Positions 50,066 through 57,316 of a stretch of 64,000 nt of DNA are shown piece by piece. Origin of the DNA: Hymenobacter sp. J193 (lineage in GTDB: Bacteria > Bacteroidota > Bacteroidia > Cytophagales > Hymenobacteraceae). A program made the translations under genes and the position numbers. Numbering within the stretch: the stretch's first letter is position 1; every line of letters starts with the position of its first letter. The notes beneath the pieces were generated by a model. That model was given only the letters and a program-made list of their open reading frames with translations, was not told the DNA's origin and ran no database searches. The DNA is taken from positions 124,001 to 188,000 of the forward strand of contig NZ_JAJONE010000001.1 of assembly GCF_024700075.1 (NCBI RefSeq). Direction: 5' to 3'.

Positions 50066-51106
50066 ATGGAATTTACGGTAGCCCAGGTAGCGGAAGTATT
50101 GCACGGCACAGTCGAAGGCGACGCCGCGCTACGCATTGATCGGCTGGCAAAAATCGAAGAGGCCCAGGCGGGCGCCATTACGTTTCTGGCCAACCCCAAG
50201 TACGAGCCCCAGCTTTATACCACCCACGCCACGGCCATAATTGTGAGCCGCACGCTGGAGCTGCGCCAGCCGGTGGCGGCCACGCTTATCCGCGTAGACG
50301 ACCCTTACTCCTGCTTTACGGCTTTGCTGGAATTCTACCAGCAGAATGCCCGCACTGGCCGGCGCGGGGTGGAAGAGCCCGCCTTTCTGGGCCCCGGCTC
50401 CACCATCGGCGACAACCACTTCCGCGGTGCCTTCTCCTACATCGGGGAGAGCTGCGTGATTGGCCGCGACGTGCTGATTTTCCCCAACGCCACCATCGGC
50501 GACCGGTGCCGCATCGGCGACGGTACCGTGATTTACGCCGGCGCCAAGATTTACGCCGATACGGTGATTGGGGCCCGCTGCGTGGTGCACGCCGGCGCTG
50601 TTATCGGCTCCGATGGGTTCGGCTTTGCCCCCCAGCCTGATGGCTCCTACCGCCCCATTCCGCAGATTGGCAACGTGGTGCTGGAAGACAACGTGAGCAT
50701 CGGCGCCAATGCCACCATCGACTGCGCGACGCTGGGCTCCACCATCATCCGGGAAGGCAGCAAAATCGATAACCTGGTGCAGATTGCCCACAACGTGGAA
50801 ATCGGGCGTCACACCGTAGTAGCTTCGCAAACCGGCATTTCGGGCTCCACCAAAATCGGGGACTTCTGCGTGCTGGCCGGGCAGGCCGGGCTGGCCGGAC
50901 ACCTCACGCTGGCGAACCGCACCACCGTCACGGCCCAGTCGGGCGTGGGCAAGTCCATCAAGGAGGAAGGGGTATTGCTGCAAGGCTCCCCAGCCTTCGC
51001 CCTGCGCGACAGTCTGCGGGCCAACGCCATCTTCCGGCACCTGCCCGAACTGGAGCGCCGCGTCACCGCGCTGGAGCGCAACCAAACCGAACAGGAAAAG
51101 CCCTAG
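50066..51106 (+). CDS. lpxD: UDP-3-O-(3-hydroxyacyl)glucosamine N-acyltransferase LpxD
   Basis: 346-aa enzyme adding the second acyl chain in lipid A synthesis. The N-terminal uridine-binding domain (1-100) is MEFTVAQVAEVLHGTVEGD ... DAALRIDRLAKIEEAQAGAITFLANPKY. A left-handed beta-helix of hexapeptide repeats covers ~110-310 (IGRDVLIFPNATIGDRCRIGDG; GSDGFGFAPQPDGSYRPIPQIGNVVLEDNVSIGANATID), with catalytic His in LVQIAHNVEIGRHTVV. ATG 50066 is chosen from the domain start and the -7 element. It leads the lpxD / lpxC-fabZ / lpxA cluster. Confidence 0.97.
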   Translation: MEFTVAQVAEVLHGTVEGDAALRIDRLAKIEEAQAGAITFLANPKYEPQLYTTHATAIIVSRTLELRQPVAATLIRVDDPYSCFTALLEFYQQNARTGRRGVEEPAFLGPGSTIGDNHFRGAFSYIGESCVIGRDVLIFPNATIGDRCRIGDGTVIYAGAKIYADTVIGARCVVHAGAVIGSDGFGFAPQPDGSYRPIPQIGNVVLEDNVSIGANATIDCATLGSTIIREGSKIDNLVQIAHNVEIGRHTVVASQTGISGSTKIGDFCVLAGQAGLAGHLTLANRTTVTAQSGVGKSIKEEGVLLQGSPAFALRDSLRANAIFRHLPELERRVTALERNQTEQEKP

Positions 51107-51123
51107 CTTTGCAGCCTATTTTG

Positions 51124-51215
51124 AGTTGTCAGTTGCCCGTTGTCCGTTGTCAGGCCCACCCCATTTCCGTGGCCCTTGCACCTGTCAACCGGCAACGGGC
51201 AACGGATAACTGACC
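51124..51215. repeat. Inverted short-tandem-repeat cassette H8 (GTTGTCA/GTTGCCC type)
   Basis: Left array GTTGTCA GTTGCCC GTTGTCC GTTGTCA (51125-51152); the right array reads on the other strand GTCAGTTATCCGTTGCCC and GTTGCCGGTTGACAGG. The centre is ~28 nt. It fills the lpxD-lpxC gap up to 2 nt before the lpxC ATG. Confidence 0.85.
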
Positions 51216-51217
51216 AA

Positions 51218-52612
51218 ATGAACGACAAGCAACATACCATCAAGGCTCCGGTGACGGTAAGCGGCATTGGGCTGCACACCGGCGTGGTGGCCACTATGAC
51301 TTTCTGCCCGGCCCCCATCAACCACGGCTACAAGTTTCAGCGCATCGATTTGCCTGGTCAGCCCCTCGTGGACGCCGACGTGGACAACGTGGTGGATTTA
51401 AGCCGCGGCACCACCATCGAGCAGAACGGGGCCCGCGTAAATACCGTGGAGCACACGCTGGCCGCGCTGGTAGGGTTGCAGATTGACAACGTGCTGATTC
51501 AGCTGGATGGCCCCGAGCCGCCCATTATGGATGGCAGCAGCTACGAGTTCATCAAGCCCCTGCAGGAAGTAGGCCTGGAAGAACAGAACGCCCTGCGCAA
51601 CTACTTCGAAATTCCCGACGAGGTGCGGTTCGTGGACAATGCCCGCGCCGTGGAAATTGCCGGCCTGCCCCTGAACGACTACCGCGTGACGGTGATGGTG
51701 GATTACAACTCCCCGGTGCTGGGCTCCCAGCACGCATCCCTCACCGACATAACCCAGTTTGCCTCCGAAATTGCTTCCTCACGCACCTTCTGCTTTCTGC
51801 ACGAGCTGGAGGCTCTCTACAAGCAAAACCTCATCAAGGGCGGCGACCTGAGCAACGCCATTGTGGTGGTGGACCGCGTAGTGAGCGAGGATGAGCTGAG
51901 CGAGCTGGCTACCATGCTGGGCAAGCCCAAAGTGGCCGTAAAAAAGGAAGGCATCCTCAACAACGTGGACCTGCGCCACAAAAACGAGCCCGCCCGCCAC
52001 AAGCTCCTCGACCTGATTGGGGACCTGGCCCTGGTAGGCCGCCCGCTGAAGGGCCAGATCCTGGCCGCCCGGCCCGGCCACGCCGCCAACGTGGCCTTTG
52101 CCAAGAAAATCAAGAAGAAGATGCTGGAGGCCAACACCTCCCCGGTGCCCACCTACGACCCTTCGCGGGAGCCGGTGATGGACATCAACCGCATCAGCCA
52201 GATTCTGCCGCACCGCTACCCTTTCCTGCTCATCGACAAGATTATTCACCTCGACGCCAACACGGTGACGGGCGTGAAGAACGTGACGATGAACGAGCCA
52301 TTCTTTCCTGGTCACTTTCCCGGCAACCCCATTATGCCCGGCGTGCTACAGATTGAAGCTATGGCCCAGACCGGCGGCATTCTGGTACTCAACACCGTGC
52401 CTGACCCGGAGAATTACTGGACGTACTTTATGGGCATTGAGAGTTGCCGCTTCCGTCGCAAAGTATTGCCCGGCGACACCATCATTTTCAAGTGCCATTT
52501 GTTAGCACCTATCAAGCGGGGCATTGCCAAGATGAGCGGCAAGGCTTTCGTGAATGGCAAAGTGGTGATGGAGGCCGAAATGACCGCCAGCATCGTCCGC
52601 AAAGACGCCTGA
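51218..52612 (+). CDS. lpxC-fabZ: LpxC-FabZ fusion: UDP-3-O-acyl-GlcNAc deacetylase / 3-hydroxyacyl-ACP dehydratase
   Basis: 464-aa bifunctional protein typical of Bacteroidota. Residues 1-305 are LpxC, the committed step of lipid A synthesis, with zinc ligands in ARVNTVEHTLAALVG (His) and RHKLLDLIGDLALVG (His, Asp), and the catalytic His in RPGHAANVAF. Residues ~320-464 are FabZ: QILPHRYPFLLIDKI, FFPGHFPGNPIMPGVLQIEAMAQTGG with catalytic His, and CHLLAPIKRGIAKMSGKAFVNGKVVMEAEM. ATG 51218 begins MNDKQHTIKAPVTVSGIGLHTG, a normal LpxC start. An upstream in-frame extension is encoded by the repeat cassette and rejected. Confidence 0.98.
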   Translation: MNDKQHTIKAPVTVSGIGLHTGVVATMTFCPAPINHGYKFQRIDLPGQPLVDADVDNVVDLSRGTTIEQNGARVNTVEHTLAALVGLQIDNVLIQLDGPEPPIMDGSSYEFIKPLQEVGLEEQNALRNYFEIPDEVRFVDNARAVEIAGLPLNDYRVTVMVDYNSPVLGSQHASLTDITQFASEIASSRTFCFLHELEALYKQNLIKGGDLSNAIVVVDRVVSEDELSELATMLGKPKVAVKKEGILNNVDLRHKNEPARHKLLDLIGDLALVGRPLKGQILAARPGHAANVAFAKKIKKKMLEANTSPVPTYDPSREPVMDINRISQILPHRYPFLLIDKIIHLDANTVTGVKNVTMNEPFFPGHFPGNPIMPGVLQIEAMAQTGGILVLNTVPDPENYWTYFMGIESCRFRRKVLPGDTIIFKCHLLAPIKRGIAKMSGKAFVNGKVVMEAEMTASIVRKDA

Positions 52613-52616
52613 TTTT

Positions 52617-52720
52617 GAATTAGTAATTAATAATTGAGAATGAATAATTCTCGGACGAAAAGCGCGTTTCGCTTCGTTGAGACAATTCTTAATTATTAAT
52701 TCTTAATTACTAATTACTCC
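52617..52720. repeat. Inverted short-tandem-repeat cassette H4 (AATTAGT type)
   Basis: Left array AATTAGTAATTAATAATTGA (52618-52637) continuing AATGAATAATTC; the right array (52684-52717) reads on the other strand AGTAATTAGTAATTAAGAAT and TAATAATTAAG. The centre (TCGGACG...) is GC-rich with its own small hairpin. It fills the gap from 4 nt after the lpxC-fabZ stop to 8 nt before the lpxA ATG. Confidence 0.85.
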
Positions 52721-52728
52721 TTCCCCGA

Positions 52729-53529
52729 ATGAACCAGCCGCTCGCCTATATCCACCCCGAGGCCATTATTGCGCAGAACGTCGTAGTAGAGCCGTTTACC
52801 ACGATTGACAAGGACGTGGAAATCGGGGAAGGCACCTGGATTGGCCCCAACGTGACCATTATGGCCGGGGCCCGTATTGGCAAAAACTGCAAGGTTTTCC
52901 CCGGCGCGGTGATTTCGGCCATGCCCCAGGACCTGAAGTTTGCGGGCGAAAAAACCACTGCCCACATCGGCGACAACACCGTGATTCGGGAGTGCGTGAC
53001 GATAAACCGCGGGACCATAGACAAGCTCAAGACCGTGGTAGGCGCCAACTGCCTGATTATGGCCTACGTACATGTGGCTCACGACTGTGTAATCGGCAAC
53101 AACTGCATCCTGGCCAACACGGTGCAGGTAGCCGGCCACGTCGAAATCGGCGACTACGCCATTATTGGCGGCTCCTCGTCCATCCATCAGTTCGTGCACA
53201 TCGGCGCCCACGCCATGATTTCGGGCGGCTCGTTGATTCGTAAGGACGTGCCCCCGTTCGTGAAGGCCGGCCGCGAGCCGCTCAGCTACGCGGGCATCAA
53301 TTCCATCGGGCTGCGCCGCCGGGGCTTCTCCGACCAGAAGATTGCCGAAATCCAGCAGCTCTACCGCCTGCTATTCCTGAGCGGGCTGAACAACAATGCC
53401 GCCCTCGATCAGATTGAGCTGGAGTTGGCCCCCTCGCCCGAGCGCGACGAAGTAGTGAACTTCATCCGCAACTCCGGCCGGGGCGTTATCAAAGGCTACT
53501 CGCGCAACGGCAACGGCAGCGGAGAGTAA
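52729..53529 (+). CDS. lpxA: UDP-N-acetylglucosamine acyltransferase LpxA
   Basis: 266-aa first enzyme of lipid A synthesis. Hexapeptide repeats run from the start (LAYIHPEAIIAQNVVVEPFTTI; VEIGEGTWIGPNVTIMAGARIG) to ~190, with catalytic His in CLIMAYVHVAHDCVIGNNC and substrate-specificity residues around SSIHQFVHIGAHAMISGGS. The C-terminal helical domain begins LSYAGINSIGLRRRGFSDQKIAEIQQLYRLLF. Length is normal. It comes last in the lpx cluster, with repeat cassettes separating all three genes. Confidence 0.98.
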   Translation: MNQPLAYIHPEAIIAQNVVVEPFTTIDKDVEIGEGTWIGPNVTIMAGARIGKNCKVFPGAVISAMPQDLKFAGEKTTAHIGDNTVIRECVTINRGTIDKLKTVVGANCLIMAYVHVAHDCVIGNNCILANTVQVAGHVEIGDYAIIGGSSSIHQFVHIGAHAMISGGSLIRKDVPPFVKAGREPLSYAGINSIGLRRRGFSDQKIAEIQQLYRLLFLSGLNNNAALDQIELELAPSPERDEVVNFIRNSGRGVIKGYSRNGNGSGE

Positions 53530-53548
53530 TAGCCTTCAGCTAACAGCT

Positions 53549-54181
53549 ATGCAGATTGAGGCCCAAGGGCTGGGAAAGCGCTTCGTGCGCGAGTGGATTT
53601 TCCGGGGCCTGACGCACACTTTCCGGCCGGGCACGGCCACGGCCATTCTGGGCCCGAACGGCGCGGGCAAAAGTACCCTGCTCAACACCTTGTCGGGCCA
53701 GCTGCTGGCTTCCGAAGGCACGCTGGCGTACTCGCGGGGTGGGCAGAAAGTGGCCGTGGAAAACGTACCACCATTGCTAGCCTACGCCGCGCCCTACCTG
53801 GAGCTGATTGAGGAACTGACGCTCACGGAGCTGCTGCAGTTTCATACGCGCTTCAAGCCGTTGCGGCCCGGTTTCTCCCCGGCGCGGCTTATCGAGCTGA
53901 TGTACCTGGATAAGTCGCGCCACAAGCTGGTACGGGACTTTTCTTCCGGCATGAAGCAGCGCCTCAAGCTGGCCCTGGCCCTCTACTCCGACGCTCCGCT
54001 CCTGCTCCTCGATGAGCCTACCACCAACCTCGACCGCACCGGTGTAGCCTGGTATCAGGAGCACGTGCGCGCCACACTGGCGGGGCGTCTGGTATTGGTG
54101 TCGAGCAACGTACCGGAGGAGTATGACTTCTGCCAGGAGCAACTCAATATCACCGATTTCGGGGCCCAGGCCGCCCGTTGA
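53549..54181 (+). CDS. ABC transporter ATP-binding protein, short form
   Basis: 210-aa ATPase. Walker A is LGPNGAGKSTLLNTLSG, signature LVRDFSSGMKQRLKLALALYSDA (SSGMKQR variant of LSGGQ), Walker B LLLLDEPTTNLDRTG, and the switch region is LVLVSSNVPEEYDF, where the usual H-loop His is replaced by Asn in SSN. No permease gene is adjacent. It follows lpxA by 19 nt in the same direction and could be co-transcribed. Function unassigned. Confidence 0.9.
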   Translation: MQIEAQGLGKRFVREWIFRGLTHTFRPGTATAILGPNGAGKSTLLNTLSGQLLASEGTLAYSRGGQKVAVENVPPLLAYAAPYLELIEELTLTELLQFHTRFKPLRPGFSPARLIELMYLDKSRHKLVRDFSSGMKQRLKLALALYSDAPLLLLDEPTTNLDRTGVAWYQEHVRATLAGRLVLVSSNVPEEYDFCQEQLNITDFGAQAAR

Positions 54182-54381
54182 TTTTCCGGCTACTCTCGTA
54201 TTTTTGGGTAAAGCCCCTTCGTTATGCCTGCCCAGCTTCCACTCTACAGTTAGCCGGACGCCAAGATTAGCTTACTGGATTGAGGATACCACAGCCTAGC
54301 ATCCCCGGAAATACCGCGCTGATTTGCCCTGTCAGAACCCTACTTTGCTGGCCAACGCAACCTTCGCAACCCCTGCGCCCG

Positions 54382-54389
54382 TATCTTTG
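54382..54389 (+). promoter_or_regulatory. -7 promoter element TATCTTTG for the acidic 119-aa gene
   Basis: Exact TAnnTTTG match, 59 nt upstream of the ATG at 54449. The preceding 190 nt after the ABC gene show nothing else. Confidence 0.6.
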
Positions 54390-54448
54390 CCGCCCGTGCA
54401 CCGCATTTTCTTCTTCGATTTTTCACTCTTTACTGCCTTAGCAAGGCC

Positions 54449-54808
54449 ATGAGACAATACGACAACCTCGACGACGATTTCCTCGATGATGACGACGAGC
54501 TGGATAGCTTCGCCAAAACCGGCGGCAGCAAAACCCGCGGCTCCTCCGAGGACCAGCTTTCGGCCAAGTACGCCGACTATCTGATGTGGCGCGACACGGG
54601 CTCCTCCCACGACGAGGCCCTGGACCTGGCCAGTATGACCGAAGAAGAGTACACCACCGCCGAAGCGGCCGAAGACCCCGACAGCAGCCGCGGCTTCAGT
54701 TCCTTGGACGACGAGGACGAAGATGCCTTTGACGACCTCGACGATGACGACAGCTTCGGCAGCCGCAGCAGCAAAAGCAAAGGCCGATACGACGATGACG
54801 ACTACTAG
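54449..54808 (+). CDS. Very acidic low-complexity protein, unknown function
   Basis: 119-aa protein with Asp/Glu runs at both ends (LDDDFLDDDDELDSF; LDDEDEDAFDDLDDDDSFGS) and a short middle that could fold (SEDQLSAKYADYLMWRDTGSSHDEALDLA). No signal peptide or membrane helix. Probably a disordered cytoplasmic protein. It has its own consensus promoter and a strong terminator, supporting a real gene. Its TAG stop is the first three bases of the (TAGAGCT)8 array. Confidence 0.75.
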   Translation: MRQYDNLDDDFLDDDDELDSFAKTGGSKTRGSSEDQLSAKYADYLMWRDTGSSHDEALDLASMTEEEYTTAEAAEDPDSSRGFSSLDDEDEDAFDDLDDDDSFGSRSSKSKGRYDDDDY

Positions 54809-54861
54809 AGCTTAGAGCTTAGAGCTTAGAGCTTAGAGCTTAGAGCTTAGAGCTTAGAGCT
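54806..54861. repeat. Perfect tandem array (TAGAGCT) x8
   Basis: Eight exact copies of a 7-bp unit, starting in the stop codon of the acidic gene and ending 12 nt before a terminator stem. No inverted partner follows. Same unit length as the intergenic inverted cassettes, so it looks like a one-sided member of that class. Perfect units suggest recent expansion or homogenisation. Confidence 0.95.
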
Positions 54862-54873
54862 TAGAATGTATCA

Positions 54874-54907
54874 AAAAGGCCCCGCAATGGTTGTCGCGGG
54901 GCCTTTT
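54874..54907 (+). terminator. Strong intrinsic terminator
   Basis: AAAAGGCCCCGC (54874-54885) pairs perfectly with GCGGGGCCTTTT (54896-54907), then CTTTTTC. Serves the acidic gene and may also stop the converging DUF4197 gene. Confidence 0.88.
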
Positions 54908-54958
54908 CTTTTTCTGTGGATGAGACAATGACTCTGATCCTATGCACAGGCGCTAACC

Positions 54959-55702
54959 CTATTTCCGGCCGAACACGCGCTTGAGCAGCTCGGTGGTGCG
55001 GGCAATGGGGTTTTCACGGATGTTGGCTTCTTCCTGGGCAATGAGCGTGAACAGCCCGTCGATGGCCTTGCCGGTGGCGTACTGGTTCAGGTCGGTTTGC
55101 ACGGGCTTCACCAGCGGAATCTGGTTGTAGCGCGTGGTGAGGCTGGTGTAGTAGCGCGTGGCCCCCACTTTATCGAGGCTCTGCTGGATGATGGGCTGGA
55201 AGGCCGTGGTGAGCTGCGCGGTGGTGGTGCGCTTGAGGTACTGCGTGGCCGCGTCCTTCTCCCCCGTCAGGATATTCCATACGTCGGAAAAGGTGAGGCT
55301 CTTGATGGCGGAAATGAAGATGGGCTTGGCGCTTTTAGCCGCGTCTTCGGCGCCCCGGTTCAAGCTCAGCTCAAACTTATCGACTTCTGCGCCCAGGCCA
55401 ATTTTGCGGAGCGTGGTAGCCACGCGTTGGGCATCGGCGGGGAAAGGAATACGAATCAGGTTGTTGAGGTAGAAGCCGTCCTGCTGCGAGGCCTGGTCGG
55501 CGCCTTTGCTGATGCCCTGCACCAGCGCTTCCTTCAGGCCACTGGCGGCTTCCTGTTGCGTAACCGCGCCGGTTTGGGTAGTAGAAGTTGGCTTGGGTAG
55601 CGTGATGCTCCCTACGCGGGGCAGCGTAATAGTCTGGGCGCAGGCGGAGAAGCTTAGGCTGGCGCCCAAAGCCAAAATCAGCGAATAGCGAAAGTTTTTC
55701 AT
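54959..55702 (-). CDS. DUF4197 family exported protein
   Basis: 247-aa protein. Signal peptide MKNFRYSLILALGASLSFSACAQ (possible lipobox Cys). A DUF4197 domain occupies most of the rest: AASGLKEALVQGISKGADQASQQDGFYLNNLIRIPFPADAQRVATTLRKIGL, LSLNRGAEDAAKSAKPIFISAIKSLTFSDVWNIL and TGKAIDGLFTLIAQEEANIRENP. These are conserved features of a helical periplasmic or lipoprotein family of unknown role. ATG 55702 is chosen for the signal peptide. It is divergent from cinA. Confidence 0.92.
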   Translation of the reverse strand: MKNFRYSLILALGASLSFSACAQTITLPRVGSITLPKPTSTTQTGAVTQQEAASGLKEALVQGISKGADQASQQDGFYLNNLIRIPFPADAQRVATTLRKIGLGAEVDKFELSLNRGAEDAAKSAKPIFISAIKSLTFSDVWNILTGEKDAATQYLKRTTTAQLTTAFQPIIQQSLDKVGATRYYTSLTTRYNQIPLVKPVQTDLNQYATGKAIDGLFTLIAQEEANIRENPIARTTELLKRVFGRK

Positions 55703-55788
55703 AAATCGAAGCGGCAAAGGTCGGTTGGCTGTACGGCAGCCTGGGCCGCCCGTTTGCATAAACCGGACCAGTTTTTTGTTGTTTGCTG

Positions 55789-55857
55789 CTAGTTACGAGT
55801 TGCCAGTCGAAACCAAGCCCGGCAACCGACTACCAGCCACTTACCGCCGACTACAAG
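55789..55857. repeat. Probable degenerate inverted short-repeat cassette upstream of cinA
   Basis: TAGTTACGAGTTGCCAGTCG on the left; GGCAACCGACTACCAGCC and CGCCGACTACAAG on the right, which on the other strand read GTAGTCGG...GGTAGTCGGTTGCC. The 7-bp rhythm (AGTTACG AGTTGCC AGTC) is recognisable but diverged. Confidence 0.4.
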
Positions 55858-55903
55858 CCTCGAAACCCCGACAATCCTTCCCTTCACCCCACGTCACGTA
55901 CTC

Positions 55904-57160
55904 ATGCAGCCAGTCCCCACGGCCGAAATCATTACCATCGGCGACGAACTTCTATACGGCCAGGTTATCGACACCAACTCGGCCTTTCTGGGCCAGGAGT
56001 TGGGCAAGCTCGGCATCCGGGTACGACAGATTACCAGCGTCTCCGACCGCGCCGACGAAATTGTGACGGCGCTGGACCTGGCCCGCACCCGCGCCAATGT
56101 GGTGCTGACCACCGGCGGCCTGGGCCCCACCAAAGACGACCTGACCAAGCACATCCTCACCCGCTACTTCAACACGGAGCTGGTTCTCGACGAGCCGTCG
56201 TTGCGCAACGTGGAGGCCATCTTCGCCCGCTTCAACCGACCCGTCACGGAAGTCAACCGCCAGCAGGCGTTTCTGCCCGCCTCCTGCGTGCCCGTGCCTA
56301 ACGCTATGGGTACCGCGCCCGGCATGTGGTTCGAGGACCAGGGCACCGTGTTTGTGAGCATGCCCGGCGTGCCCTTCGAGATGAAGCGCATGATGACTGA
56401 CACCGTGCTGCCCCGTTTGGCCGCGCACTTCCAGGTGCCGCCCATCGAGCACATTGTGGTACAGACTGCCGGCCTGGGCGAGTCGATGCTGGCCGAGCAG
56501 ATTGCCGACTGGGAAGACGCCCTGCCCGCCAACGTGAAGCTGGCTTACCTGCCTTCGCTGGGGGCCGTGCGCCTGCGCCTCACCGGCACCGACGACGGAC
56601 AGCCCGACCTGCGCGGCCGCATGGAAGCCCTGCTACCGGCTTTGCGCGCGCAGCTCGGCTCACACATTTTCGCCGAAACCGACATCCCACTGGAGCAGGC
56701 CGTGGGCCAGCTGCTGGCCGCGCGGGGCCTCACGGTGAGCACCGCCGAGAGCTGCACCGGCGGCTATCTGGCCCACAAGCTCACGAGCGTAGCGGGCAGC
56801 TCCCAATATTTCCGGGGTAGCGTGGTGGCGTATCATAACGACATCAAAATCAACCGGCTGGGAGTGCTGCCTGAAACCCTGGCTGCACATGGGGCCGTGA
56901 GCGAGGAAGTGGTGCGCCAGATGGCCGAGGGCGCCCGCCAGCGTCTGGGCACCGACGTGGCCTTGGCTACCAGTGGCATTGCTGGTCCCGATGGCGGCAC
57001 CGAGGAAAAGCCCGTGGGCACCTTCTGGCTGGCCTACGCCGACGAGCACCAGACCATAGCCCGCAAAATCGCGTTCAACCGCAGCCGTCAGCTCAACATT
57101 GAGTACGTGACGCACGCCCTGCTCAACCTCTTGCGCCTCAGCTTGCCCGCCGCCGAGTAG
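55904..57160 (+). CDS. cinA: CinA-like protein (MoCF-like domain plus NMN amidohydrolase)
   Basis: 418-aa protein. The N-terminal MoCF/MogA-like domain (1-170) has AEIITIGDELLYGQVIDTNSAFLG and VVLTTGGLGPTKDDLTK and in this family hydrolyses ADP-ribose. The C-terminal CinA domain (~255-415) has LTVSTAESCTGGYLAHKLTSVAGSSQYFRGSVVAYHNDIK and LATSGIAGPDGGTEEKPVGTFWLAYA, the PncC nicotinamide-mononucleotide deamidase part. It participates in pyridine-nucleotide recycling. Full length. Divergent from the DUF4197 gene. Confidence 0.96.
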   Translation: MQPVPTAEIITIGDELLYGQVIDTNSAFLGQELGKLGIRVRQITSVSDRADEIVTALDLARTRANVVLTTGGLGPTKDDLTKHILTRYFNTELVLDEPSLRNVEAIFARFNRPVTEVNRQQAFLPASCVPVPNAMGTAPGMWFEDQGTVFVSMPGVPFEMKRMMTDTVLPRLAAHFQVPPIEHIVVQTAGLGESMLAEQIADWEDALPANVKLAYLPSLGAVRLRLTGTDDGQPDLRGRMEALLPALRAQLGSHIFAETDIPLEQAVGQLLAARGLTVSTAESCTGGYLAHKLTSVAGSSQYFRGSVVAYHNDIKINRLGVLPETLAAHGAVSEEVVRQMAEGARQRLGTDVALATSGIAGPDGGTEEKPVGTFWLAYADEHQTIARKIAFNRSRQLNIEYVTHALLNLLRLSLPAAE

Positions 57161-57213
57161 CAGTCTGCCAAGGCTGGGTTGGAATCGGCATTGGCGCGCC
57201 CGGTCAAAAAGGC

Positions 57214-57221
57214 TACCTTTG
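57214..57221 (+). promoter_or_regulatory. -7 promoter element TACCTTTG for the E2 gene
   Basis: Consensus match flanked by the inverted GGTCAAAAAGG...CCTTTGACC, 95 nt before the ATG. The surrounding palindrome GGTCAAA(N9)TTTGACC (57202-57224) might be an operator. Confidence 0.6.
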
Positions 57222-57316
57222 ACCGGTTTTTCGGCCCACCCACCCAAGCTTAGTGGACCGGAGCTGCAGTTCTGCCCCCAACCCAATCCCCCCAACTTTA
57301 CATTTTCTGATTACGC

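Noticed and set aside
51140..51217. N-terminal extension of lpxC through cassette H8
   Set aside because: The extension is encoded by the GTTGTCA-type repeat and is absent from LpxC proteins; ATG 51218 gives the normal start.
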